From Sitta carolinensis (lineage: Eukaryota; Chordata; Aves; Passeriformes; Sittidae): a DNA stretch of 64,000 nucleotides. The stretch is taken from NCBI GenBank assembly GCA_032173965.1, contig CM063283.1:115247187-115311186 (forward strand). Reading direction: 5' to 3'. Shown piece after piece: positions 13,191 to 23,850 of the stretch; within the stretch, counting starts at the first letter, position 1; the number at the start of each line of letters is the position of its first letter. Below the pieces are notes generated by a model, which did not search any database, had not been told where the DNA came from, and was given only the letters and a program-made list of their open reading frames with translations. Made by a program: the position numbers and the translations under genes.

Positions 13191-13497
13191 GGTACATGTT
13201 GTCTCTGAAAATCAGCTTTCTGATTTGTTTTGGTACAATGGAATCAGGTCTCATGAATTGTAAGATAAACAAGGGTCAAGTTTGCATTCCTTGGTGAAAA
13301 GATCTCACCTGATGGACTGCTCAAGTGACCAGTGGAGATGGAGAGGTGGGAACTTCTCTGTCCAATCTCTGGGCACTGTCCAGAAACTGATAGATACGAG
13401 GGCAGCAATAAACTGGAGAGTTCTTTCCTTCTTCTCTGCCTGAAGCCCTGCTGTGTGTGCTGCTGTGTTCCCTCTGTGTGTCACAGTGACAGGTACA
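13191..13497 (+). mobile_element. Solo LTR (same family as the 47663-52141 provirus) with 6-bp target duplication
   Basis: The LTR itself is 13197-13491. It starts TGTTGTCTCTGAAAATC and ends TCACAGTGACA, and is clearly homologous along its length to the 298-bp LTRs at 29999, 45950, 47663 and 51844. It is more diverged from them than they are from one another. The hexamer GGTACA stands directly before (13191-13196) and after (13492-13497) it, a perfect 6-bp target duplication. An AATAAA-like signal lies inside it ('gcaataaactgg'). It has no internal retroviral sequence, so it is the product of LTR-LTR recombination. Confidence 0.93.
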
Positions 13498-14836
13498 CAG
13501 CTGGGCAAGGGCAGCAGGGTTGTGGCAGCTCCTCCACTTCCAGAGACACAGCTGGATCCCACCAGCTCCTCTCCAGATGTGCCTGCCTGCTCCTCCAGAC
13601 AGAGCTTGTCCCCAGCAGCATCCCCAGGCTGCTGCCTCTGCCCTGGGCACAGCCTGGCAGAGGGCAGGGTGCCCATTCCCAGCACCCAGGGCTCACCAGA
13701 AGATTCTTGCCCTCCTTTTTCCCTCGTGTGGGGAACTCCAGCCATCAGAGGCAGGACAGACCGAACAGAGCTGGTGTGCACTGAGCTCTGTTCTAAGCCC
13801 TGCTGGCAGTGTCTCGGGCTCATTGTTTGCAGGATCCACAGCAGTTTTGTGTCTCCTGGCTGCTGGCAGCTGCTCTGAGTGGGAGGAAAACCACAATGGC
13901 AGCTTTTGAGCAGCTTTGCCACCTACAAAACAAGGCTTTACTGAGAGAAACAAGGCTTTTCTAACCCAGCTGTTCCAGCATTTTTGAGAGTTCTCATCCC
14001 CTGGCAGTGCTGGAGGCACTTGGGGTTCTCCCAGTGGTTGTAAGGCAGAGAGCACAGGGATTTCAGGTTCATAGGGAGAAGCAGACAATTAATCCTTGCC
14101 ATGCATCCCTCGAGCTCCTGCCTGCTCCAGGCCAGGCCCTTCTTTCCAGCCATCGAGCTCTTTGTGAAGGTGAGCACTGGGCACCGTGTGCTTGTTTAGG
14201 GAGGAGTTTTTGCTGTATTTGAGATTTGTTTGGTAGTGCAGGGCAAGGGAAAAGGACAAACACAAGTGGTTTGATTCGTGGGTCTCGTTGGGTTATCAGG
14301 GCTGCAAACCTTAATGAATTAACCTATTAACTGTGAGACACTTGGGTTTTAATACTTCTGTCCCTGATTTAATCTAAATGTTAAAGCTGTGCTTTAGGAG
14401 AGTCATGTGAAGGGCTTAAAAATTAGACCCCTAATCTCTTGCAGTGTTACATGAGTCTCACTCAGTAGCACCTCTGCAAGGCTTTGCCTCATTTTAACAA
14501 AGCCTCTTAAAAATTGCAGTTTAAATTACCTGGGAGCAAGACTCCTGTGGCCACCTCCTCCAGGGCTCCCACAGCCCTTTAGGTTGAAATTCTTAATTAA
14601 TTGATTTATTCTGCTTGTTCCCTACAGTGCTTTAGACATCATATCTCTGTTTAGGCTGGTAAATATTTCTCTGTTCCTTTCCTGTGGTCATAAACTGATT
14701 TAACTCATTTAATCTCGCAGTGATTTGTGAAGATTTATGTCCACGTAGACAAATGAGGCGGAGGCTGTTTCCTTTGGAGGGACTGCTGTGATTTATACAC
14801 AGACGTGTTTATAATTTGTAATTTTTCCAATTGTAG

Positions 14837-17800
14837 GCTGGCAGTGATGGGGAGAGTATTGGGAACTGCCCGTTCTCTCAGCGCCTTTTTATGATCCTGT
14901 GGCTCAAAGGTGTCATATTTAATGTCACAACCGTGGATCTGAAAAGGTGAGATTGTGCCTGTTAATTCTGAGATTTTAACTTTGCAGCACAACTTTTCCA
15001 AAAAGGGGGATTTTGAAAGGTGACTCTTTTCTGCCAGGCTGGGAGAGCTGGGTGTGTCCAGCCTGGAAAAGAAACAGTTCTGAGGAAACCCTTCCAGTGC
15101 CTAAAGGGACTCATAAAAAGGAGGGAGAGGGACTTTTCATGGCTTTTTCTTTCCCAGAAAACCTGCGGACCTGCAGAACCTGGCCCCGGGCACCAACCCC
15201 CCGTTCATGACCTTTGATGGGGAAGTGAAAACCGATGTCAACAAGATCGAGGAATTCTTGGAGGAAAAGCTGGCGCCGCCCCGGTACTGCATTCCCGGGG
15301 CTGCACGGGGGGGAGATCCAGCTCAGGGGTGCCTTGGAAACAGAGCTGGAGCCAGGGCTGTCACTGGGGTGTCCCCAAGTCAGGGCTGTGCTGCTCCCAC
15401 CGCTGTCCTTCCTGCCCAGCTCACTGCTGGGTCATTCCCAGGGCATGGAATCCATCCCCTGGAAACCTGGGGGCTGCTGCAGAAACCTGAGCTTTTTCCC
15501 TGCTCTGACTTGGGATGGTTTGAGGTTTCCCTCTTCCCACCACACAAATAATTGTGCTGCCTGGGTGCAGGGAGGTGGAAGCTCAGGGTGACCTCTCTGC
15601 TCTCTAAAACCACTGCAGTGAGGTGGGGTCAGACTCTCCTGCCATGTCCCAAGTGAAGGGATGAGAGGAAATGGCCTCAAGTTATGCCAAGGAAAGTTCA
15701 GATTGGAGACTGGAAAAATGTTTTCTCTTCAAGAGTGGTCAGGCATTGGAACGAGTTGCCCAGGGTGGATCACCATCTCTGGAAGTGTTCCAGTCATCTG
15801 GATGTGGCCCTTGGGGACATGGTTTGGGCTGGGGATGGTGCTGGAGGTGTTTTCCAACCCTGGTGATTCTGGGATTCTGTGAAGCCGAGGGCATGGAACG
15901 CCTCGTGCACACTGGATGTGCTGGGGCTCTTTCAGAGTGTCCACGTGGCTCCATCAGGCTGCACATGTGGGTCTGAGTTTTGGATTTGTCCTCCCCACCT
16001 CAGCAGCCCTTCCCAGCTCACCCCAAACCCCTCTGTCCCTCCGTTGTCCCAGCATCGTGTTCCTACCTCACAGACCTTTCCTCCTCTGGGATATCAGTCC
16101 CTGCCCTGCACTCCCTTCTCAAGCAGCCAAACCTGACTTAAACCAGGGAAGCAGCTGCTTGCTTCCACTTTTTTTTTCCCCATTTTTATCCACCCCTGGC
16201 AGCTACAGCTCCTGAAAGGGCTGCTGTCAGCTCGCTGATGTGGCCTGGGCCAGGAGCCCAAGAGGAGCAGCAGCTCCTGAAAGTGGAAATTTTCCCTCCG
16301 TTCCTCCTCATGGCAGGAACCACATTCCAGGCAGCCTCACCTCTGGAGGAGAAATCCAGGAAGACACCCTGGATGTCTGGGCAGTGCTTGCAGCAATAAG
16401 AGTCATTTCCCATTGTCCTCAGGAAAAGATTATTTAGGTAGGGTTTAAAATAAGTGACTTTTAGTTTAGGATGGTTCCCTTTGAGTCCTGTGTGCCTGTA
16501 TGTGGTCACCCTACAAATAAATGTGTATTAATTAGTGGAGATAAAACTAAAGGACAACTGGGTCACTTCTTGTTTCTCTGAACTTCTCAGGTATCCCAAA
16601 CTTGCACCGAAGCACCCCGAGTCGAACTCTGCAGGAAATGACGTCTTTGCAAAATTCTCTGCGTTTATAAAGAACCCGAGAAAAGATGCAAATGAAAGTA
16701 GGTGCTGCAGTCCTGTCATCAGCCCAGGGAGGGAGAAACCAGACCTGTGCAGTTGTAGGACACTGCCGGAGATGTCCCATCTCCAGTTCAGGTTAAACAG
16801 GGATATTCCAGAGTGTGGAGGCTTTGGAAATCTGTGCCTGTTTCCTCCTTTAATGGAGGATTCCAAGAGTTGGTGAAAGCAGATACTGCTGTCATCATGG
16901 GAGCACCAAACCCAGCCTCTCCTCAGTGCTTCAGCTCTGGGCTCTGTCAGGCTGCACCTTCCCCACAGCTTTGCCAAGAGCACAGCCCTCTGAAAGTGAG
17001 AGATTCCCTGTTTCCATAAATAATGAGGATTCCAGCCCCTTGGCACATCCCTAAAGCAGGACCCTCCTGACCACCATGAACGGCCCTAGGCTGGAGGAAG
17101 GCAGGGTGAAATGAAATATTAGGGAGAAATCCTTTCCTGTGAGGGTGGTGAGGCCCTGCACAGGTTGGTTGTGTCTCCCCATCCCTGGCAGTGCCCCAGG
17201 CCAGGCTGGACACTGGGGCTGGAGCAGCCTGGCACAGGGGCAGGGGTCCCTGCCAGGGCAGGGGGGGCTCTGGATGAGCTTTGAGGTCCCTCCCAACCCA
17301 ACCCATTCCAGAACTCTCTCTCTGTCCTTCAGCTCTCAGGTCTATTCCCTGGGCTGGCTTTGAACACCCCAAAGTGGCATCCCAGGGACTTGTTGTTGTC
17401 ACTCCAGCTGTGCTGCCCTGCCTTGGACAAGCACTGGCCCCGTGGCTCCCAGGGCAGGAGTCAGTGTGAAGGGGCCACCGTGCCAAACCCCGCCCCACAG
17501 AGGGGTTTGAGGAGCCATTCCTGGGAGCAGCCCCAGGATGGTTTTTCCCAGAACTCCCTTGAGCTCCTTAGAGCCCTTATCCCAGCATTAAGGTTTAAGC
17601 CTGGGATCAAGGAATTGCAGGAGTTGGCACAGCCAGATGTCTGGGCTGCTGCCAGGAGACAGGATGCAGGAGTCGCTTGGTGTCACAGAGACCTTGGTAC
17701 AGGCTTGAATGATCTTTTTATTGTCTTAACCCAGATTTGGAAAAATCGTTGCTTAAAGCCCTGAAGAAGCTGGACAACTATTTAAATAGCCCCTTGCCTG

Positions 17801-19664
17801 ATGAAATCGATGCTTACAGCACGGAGGAGATCACTGTTTCCAGCCGGAAATTCCTGGATGGAGATGAGCTCACTTTAGCAGATTGCAACCTCCTACCAAA
17901 GCTCCACATAATCAAGGTTTGCAATTGCTTTTTCAGCCTCCTAGAGAGAAGGGGAGCACAGCAGCTGAAATCCTTTTCTGAATGGCAGAGGGATCCTTCC
18001 TCTATTCTGAGGGCACAGCCAGGGCCACTGGGGCCCTTTCCTTACAGCACAGCCAGGGTGATCTCCCTTTGATGGCTGCAGGTGTGGAGGAGCTGTCCCA
18101 TATCTGTGCTGTGACTGCAGTGGCTGAGCCTCTCACAGCCCCAGGGATGAAATAAGTGCTGGATTCAGGGATGCAGATAACAGTTCTCATCTGCATTTCA
18201 CACGCAAAGCGCAAATGACCACAGCCAAGCAAGGTTACCTTGTATTGCCCATCCCAATTTCTGTCTCTCCCATGTTTAATTTCCAATTCTGACAGGGTGG
18301 CCTCCCAGGCAAGGCTCCAAGCCTCCCCTTGCAGGGCTGTGGAGCATCCACACACAGCTGAACATCTCCAGTGACCTGGGACTGGTGTTGTCACAGCCCA
18401 GAAGGCTGGAGAGGGAATTTTCACAAGTGACAGGATAAGGAGGAATGGCCTTGACCTGAAGGAGAGAAGGGTTAAATATGGTATTGGGAAGAAATTCCTC
18501 CCTTGGAGGGTGGGCAGGGGCTGGGCTGGAATTGCCAGAGCAGCTGTGGCTGCCCCTGGATCCCTGGCAGTGCCCCAGGCCAGGCTGGACACTGGGGCTG
18601 GAGCAGCCTGGGGCAGGGGGCCCTGCTCGTGTCAGGGGTGGAACAAGATGATCTTTAAGATCCCTCCAACCCAAAGCATTCTGTGATTCTGTGATTCTAC
18701 TCTGCAAGGCTCTGGAAGAGTAATGACCACACTGGGATTTCACTGGTTTTCAAACAAACAAGGTCACTTCAGGGAGTTTCCTGTTACACTCCCACCCTGT
18801 CACAGGAAGAGGGGATCCAATCGTTTTCCAACATCTCCACAAGTGAAAACTTTGCCCAGCCATCTGCTGGCTGATCCTACTGCAGACAGCAGCCAGGGAT
18901 GAGCCCTGGATGAGCCCTTTCCCACTCTCAGGCAAACCTTGAGAGGTGGCAAGGTGGCCGGGGCCAGCACGGGGAGAATCCCCTGGGGTCAGGTGAATGT
19001 CTGGAGAAGGACAGAGGTGGAATGTCACACTGTCACATCACCCTCGCTGCCTGCAGGCTGGGATTAGGGCACAGCCAAGAGTTGTCTTCCCTGATCATTT
19101 GAAATTAAGGGGTTTAATTCAAATTTTTCCTGGTTTAGTGAAAGTTTCTAAGCGTGGGCCAATTTATTCCTGTAGGATTTTTCTGTTAATTCTGGCTTAA
19201 GTTTGCTGGGTTAACCTGTATCTCTTCTAGTTCTACTGGGCCACGTGGGTTTGCATTTCTTTAGCAAAATAGAGATATAAATACAAAACAAATCCTTTAC
19301 AGGTAGTTCAGCAGCTTTCTTCATCCCATGCATTCTTTTTATGTCCTTCCCTCTTTTTTCCCCTTGGTCACCAACAACACCAGATTCACATACTGGAAAT
19401 GAAAAATGGGCTTAAAGAGTAGGCTTGGGATGTTTGGGGGTTTGGCAGATAATATGTGTAATAATGTTTTTCCTTTTTTTTTTTTTTTCCTTTTAATGAA
19501 AGGTCGTTGCTAAAAAATACCGAAATTTCCATTTCCCACCTGAAATGACAGGGATTTCAAGATACTTGAAAAACGCATACGCAAGAGATGAATTTACAAA
19601 CACGTGCCCTGCTGACCAGGAGATTGAATATGCATATTTGGATGTGGCAAAGAGAATGAAGTAA
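14837..19664 (+). CDS. CLIC6: Chloride intracellular channel 6, C-terminal five coding exons
   Basis: Exons are 14837-14946 (110 bp), 15158-15283 (126), 16591-16697 (107), 17735-17916 (182) and 19503-19664 (162, stop TAA). All have GT/AG borders and the phases join without a break. The exon sizes match the CLIC family as I know it. The product is the GST-like CLIC module: the thioredoxin-fold half with the redox/glutathione motif CPFSQR at the start of the first exon here, then the all-helical half containing [19 protein letters not shown]. The stretches [20 protein letters not shown] and LAPPRYPKL point to CLIC6 rather than CLIC2, CLIC4 or CLIC5. CLICs are soluble proteins that can associate with membranes and the cytoskeleton. 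The large N-terminal region of CLIC6 lies outside the window. One oddity in the last exon is [10 protein letters not shown], where other CLICs I recall have tryptophan in place of serine. The reading frame is otherwise intact. Confidence 0.95.
15651..15885 (+). mobile_element. CR1-type LINE 3' fragment in CLIC6 intron
   Basis: It contains 'gtggtcaggcattggaacga', 'gttgcccagggtggatcacc' and the end 'ggtgattctgggattctgtg'. Confidence 0.75.
17095..17312 (+). mobile_element. CR1-type LINE 3' fragment in CLIC6 intron
   Basis: It contains 'tgagggtggtgaggccctgc', 'ccaggctggacactggggct' and 'gatgagctttgaggtccctc'. It lies about 420 bp upstream of the 182-bp CLIC6 exon. Confidence 0.75.
18415..18705 (+). 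mobile_element. CR1-type LINE 3' fragment with octamer tail
   Basis: It ends 'attctgtgattctgtgattct', the short direct repeat that marks CR1 3' ends. The body includes 'ccaggctggacactggggct' and 'gatgatctttaagatccctc'. Confidence 0.85.
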
Positions 19665-19678
19665 CCAGAAGATGCCTC

Positions 19679-19684
19679 AATAAA
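19679..19684 (+). terminator. CLIC6 polyadenylation signal (proximal)
   Basis: AATAAA stands 15 bp after the CLIC6 stop codon. A site this close would give a very short 3' UTR, so a distal site may also be used. The stretch to 20112 carries a short GT-rich repeat near 19819-19842 and nothing else I recognise. Confidence 0.5.
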
Positions 19685-20111
19685 ACTGCTTCTGTGATGG
19701 GCAACAGCCAAGCTGGAAAAGCAAAAAACCAGCAGAGATTCTGCAGTGTGATTTTAAGTTCTGCTATTGGCCAATGCTTTTATAATGATTGTATTGCATT
19801 ATTTACTCCTTAAATTATGTGTGTGTGTGTGATTGTGTGTCTTGCACACTGGAAAGTTGGTTGTCCATTGAAAGGAAAAGGCATCCATCAATAGTAAACA
19901 TTTATAGGATTTAGGGAAACAGTGTAGGTCACGCACTTACAGCAATACCACAGAGTAGATCGCTGCATTTTGAGAAGAAATAGGCCTGTTTGAACACGTT
20001 GGACCTGTCATTAGTGCTGCCTCTGGCTTCTGCTTCATGGCTGTGGCCAAACTTCACCTTTGACTCGATGGATTCCCTTTCCTTAAGAGCCCTGACCCAG
20101 GGGAAAGCCCA

Positions 20112-20890
20112 ATCTGCAGGTGGGGCCACACCTGACATCCCTGCAGCCCTGCAGCTCCACCCAGAACAATTCCTTTTCCCACTGCAGGAGTCTCCTTTGG
20201 TGGGGAAAAGGAAGACAGAAAGGAGAATTGCTGCTTGGCCCTCTCTCAGGGCTGCAGAAGTCTGCAAACTTCCCTCCTGCTGCTGCCACAGAGAGGAACG
20301 CTGGCCTGGGGACTCTGTGCTGCTGGAGATTGGGCAAGGGAGGAGGGAGACACTTGGCTGTCCCTGTGGGCAGAAGAAATGGGGGAACATCCAGTGCCAC
20401 ACACTCCGGTGGGATTTGTCATCCTTCAGTGATCCTTACTGGGTTTTGGAAAGCAGAGAGCAGGAGGAGAGGGCTGGAGAAAGGAACAATCCTTCTGGAG
20501 CCCCTGCCAGGAGGGGACAGCTGGGGGGGTCGGGCTCTGGGCACAGGGCCAGGCACAGGAGCAGAGGGCACGGGCTCAGGCTGGGCTGGGCAGGCTCAGG
20601 GGGAGCCCAGGGGGAATTTCCCTTGGCTGGCAAGGCTGGGCAGTGGTATAAATAAATGGGCCAGGAGCTCTTCTGCTCCCTTTTAAAGCCTTTATTTTGC
20701 ACAGCCTGGGTGGGGGCTCGAGGGGTGGCGCTCACCGCCACTGCTCCCGGTGGGCAACGAAGAGGAGGAGGTGCAAGCAGCTTTGCCTTAACGACAGAGC
20801 TGGGGTCTCCGACCTCACAGGAGTCCAAGAGGAGACTTCCTCTCTTTTGGCTCGTTTGAGGTCCAGGGGGTGACTCTGAGCAAGTCTTAT
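20112..20890. repeat. Outer flank of the palindrome arm, unclassified
   Basis: About 0.8 kb of GC-rich, low-coding sequence beyond the putative end of the 3' LTR. It is present in both arms (59856-60657 on the right) and is probably host flank captured in the duplication. The right copy carries a short insertion near 60595-60635. If the true LTR end lies further out, part of this block belongs to the LTR. Confidence 0.55.
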
Positions 20891-21298
20891 TGTGGTTACA
20901 GGGAGATGATCAAACAGTTCTCCAGCTAGCTGCTGTTCTTCCCCATCTTCTAGGGTGGTTTGGCGAAGTATCTGTTTATTAGTTTCTAAACTTCAGCGGT
21001 TTGTATGCGGGGCTCTCACTCCCGTGGTCCCTCGGGGGTCTGGGAGTTCACAGGGTGTACATACCAGGGGGGAGCCACTGGTTGTCATGGGGAAGAGTAG
21101 GGGAGCAGTGGAGGCAGGACCCGACAGACACAGGAACAAGGAAACAGGATACAGGAACTTGGGATAGGGCTACAGTAGGGGTACATGTTAGGTGATTTTA
21201 AACTTTATTTAACAGTCATAACAGTTGTTACGACAAACATTAACTTTGCAACTACAAATATGGTTAACAATAACTCTTAACTCTTTTTCTTTCTAACA
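20891..21298 (-). mobile_element. 3' LTR of the gamma-type provirus, left copy
   Basis: On the minus strand it begins TGTTAGAAAGAAA directly after the purine tract AAGAGGGGGG (21303-21312) and ends, by my choice of a TG...CA pair, at ...GTAACCACA. Its length is then 408 bp, the same as in the right copy. The start is well supported by the purine tract; the end is inferred only from the dinucleotide and length. Confidence 0.65.
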
Positions 21299-21338
21299 AT
21301 ATCCCCCCTCTTATGTTTTGATCGGGCTTTAGTCGGCA

Positions 21339-23128
21339 TCAATCTTCAATTTCTGAATCATTGGAGTATATTTCTCTAGATTTCTGGTATTGGTTATATA
21401 TTTGTATAGCTGATTCATGTTCTTGGTTCTGATTCTGAGTTCCCATTAACATAATTTTGGCTTGTTTTTTATCTGTTATTTTAGGGATCTTAAGGCTAGC
21501 TTGTACTGTGGTAGTCACTGTCTTGATTACACAGGGAAGTAAACAGGGTAAAAATAAGAAGCTACCAAAGGCACAGACAGCAATAAAGATTGCTTTCTTC
21601 CACCATCCTACTTTGAATGACCAAAAGTCGTTCCACCAGTCTGAGTTTCCTAGAGGAGTCCATTCTTGGGTGCCTACATAAGCTACTTTTCGTATTTCTT
21701 TTGAAATGTTTTTGATAACTTCACTCTTATCATCTATTTCCAGGCAGCATTCTGAGGAGTTAAACTTCCCACAAATGCCTCCTTCATCTGCCAATAAGTA
21801 GTCTACTGCAAGCCGAATTTGGTAGACTACAGCTCTGGTTTGTGTCAATTGTGTGCTAATGTGGTCTAGGGCAAGTGCTGTTTTATTTGACACTATTTCT
21901 AGTACTGCCTGGAGACGGATGATTCGATTTAGCATATAAATAGGAGTACGGTACCCCCAGGATCCATCCTGGGCCCAAGTGGCTGGTCCATAGGTCTTAA
22001 TTATTTCTTCAGGGGTCCAAATTTTTCCCTTCCATTTTTGTTTACTTTCTAGGTTTACTACCTGTCTCCTCTTCCGATTACTCGTTCTTAAGTTATCATA
22101 TAAGGGGACTCCTAAGTATGACCCTGATTCCTTAGGTAGGAGGAAGAAAGCAGGTTTGATTGCTCCAATAGTGCAGCTTCCTGTCCAATCTCCGGGGAGG
22201 AGGGTATAGGCAGTGTTTCCACAAATCCAGAATAAATGCTCAGGGGCCTCCCAGAATATGTCTTGCGTTTCTGTGGGGCACTCCCAATATTTGGAGAGCT
22301 CTTTCAATCCTTGGAAAGGATTTATTCCTTTGTCTGCACACTCATAAAGTTTATACCTTCATGGTAGATACATCCTCTTTCTTTTCTTGTAGTAGTCCAA
22401 TATCTGTTTGGTTCTTGTGGGATCCACCTGCTCCCTGAATCTTTTACAATTAAATATCGTTTGCAGGCTGTTCTCCCTACGGGGGTTTGGTATTTCTTTC
22501 CTGTCCTTCTAATACATTCTTCTCCGATCACTTTTGCTTTCAGGTCCCATTGTTCTTGCCTCCTTTTTCCTGTGATTCTGGGTTTTTGCTCAGTTAATTT
22601 CCATCTTAAAATGTCTAGAGGTGTTAAACTAATTCCTTCCCAGGGCCAAATATCTGACATTTGGGTACTTCCACACACCCAACAATTGGTTACATTTAGT
22701 TCTTTGCTAATTTTTTCAATTAAGTCTATGAATAGATTTTTACCCAGTGTTTTATCTAGGCTTTCCTTTTTTACTGTCAATTGTTTTTCTTTTATTATGT
22801 CATTCATTCCTTCTTGCTCAAAACAGAACCAGGCTTCCCTTACAGGACATTCACCAATCAGGCACTGCCTATGTGAGGCAGTATTTTTTGTGAGCCAATA
22901 TGTTTTTCCTTCTTCTTGGCAAGTTTCTAATTGTGTATGATCAAAACAGGTGGGATTAATGTTTGTGTGGACCCTCATTAGTGATCCTAGGTCTTCTTCA
23001 TCATAAAGAGGGTAGTAGCACTTCGTGCATGTTTCTCCACTCCCTCCTAGTGCCAAGTTTATTGACTGGACTAACATTAGTCCACCTAAGAGTCAGGTAT
23101 GAGCTAGTTTTGTCCTAGGGGGCTTCAT
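21339..23128 (-). pseudogene. env: Gamma-type retroviral env, left copy, broken
   Basis: The product would be an envelope glycoprotein. Visible features are a hydrophobic leader, a CWVC motif in the surface subunit, a furin-type site ending RKRR near the middle, a fusion-subunit region with a cysteine cluster, then a hydrophobic membrane anchor and a tail of about 60 residues. There is an in-frame TGA about 13 codons after the start at 23128 and a one-base deletion near 22360. After that deletion the frame stays open to 21339, so surface and transmembrane halves are in different frames. Only pol and env remain upstream of the LTR. The copy cannot encode a full Env as it stands. Confidence 0.88.
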
Positions 23129-23519
23129 GGCTCACCCTTCTCTTTAGCCTCACCCGGTCTTGCCTCTTAGATTTGGAGGTGTGAGAACGTCCTCTTTTTC
23201 CCGGTAAGAAGTTCCTCTTTTTTCCATTAATAAGGTCCTTTTTTTTTTTCTTTTTTCTTTTTTCCCACCTTTTAGTTTAACTGCCTTTGGGAAATGTTCT
23301 GTGAGGGAAGTCGATGGGGGATTTTTTTATTTAACTTATTCTATTTGGATTGAAAATTTTAACAATTTATATCAAAATATTAGCAATCTACATTAGAATA
23401 TCAATTTACACTAAAACATTAACAATTACAATATATCTTAACAAATATATATATATACTTTAACAACAATTTTGCTGAACAGAACTCTGTAGTTTTTGTC
23501 TATTTCTTCTTCAGTCTGT

Positions 23520-23850
23520 CTTTGGCTGTTTTAAGAATTACTTTAAGGCTGGCAGGATCTTGGATGGCAATTCACTTTCAGAGACTCGGGGGGGGGTCTT
23601 TTCTGGGCTTTGTCCACAGTTAGGGGGAGGTGGTACTGGTCCCTTCTCACAGGAGATGTGAGTCCACCCTTTTTCTATTTTTTTCAGTCCTTCTTTGGTT
23701 GTTTCTTAAGAGTTACTTTAAGGCTGGCAGGATCTTGGATGGCAATCCACTTGGAGAAACTCGTGGGGGATCTTTCTGGGTTTTGTCCACAGTTAGGGGG
23801 AGGCAGTACTGGTCCCTTCACACGGGAGACGTGAGTCCACCCTTTTTCTT
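23520..23850 (-). repeat. Tandem duplication at the pol-env boundary
   Basis: A segment of about 177 bp occurs twice, with 'aaggctggcaggatcttgg' near 23547 and again near 23723, each followed by 'ttgtccacagttaggggg'. The same duplication is present in the right arm (about 56880-57180), so it predates the inversion duplication. It covers the pol 3' end and the leader between pol and env. Confidence 0.85.

Larger units (their letters stand above)
1..14836 (+). other. Probable CLIC6 intron 1 (no exon recognised)
   Basis: No open frame in this stretch resembles a known protein. The first recognisable exon, at 14837, begins with a splice acceptor and lies in the middle of the CLIC fold, so an upstream CLIC6 exon must lie to the left of the window. 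The interval is AT-rich non-coding DNA carrying CR1 fragments, minisatellites and one solo LTR, which are listed separately. Its intronic status is inferred from the CLIC gene structure; part of it could be intergenic if CLIC6 uses an internal first exon that I did not recognise. Confidence 0.6.

Noticed and set aside
20711..20720. TGGGGGCTCG, like the tRNA-Pro primer-binding site of gammaretroviruses
   Set aside because: It is in the opposite orientation to the provirus, no LTR end adjoins it, and the match stops after ten bases.
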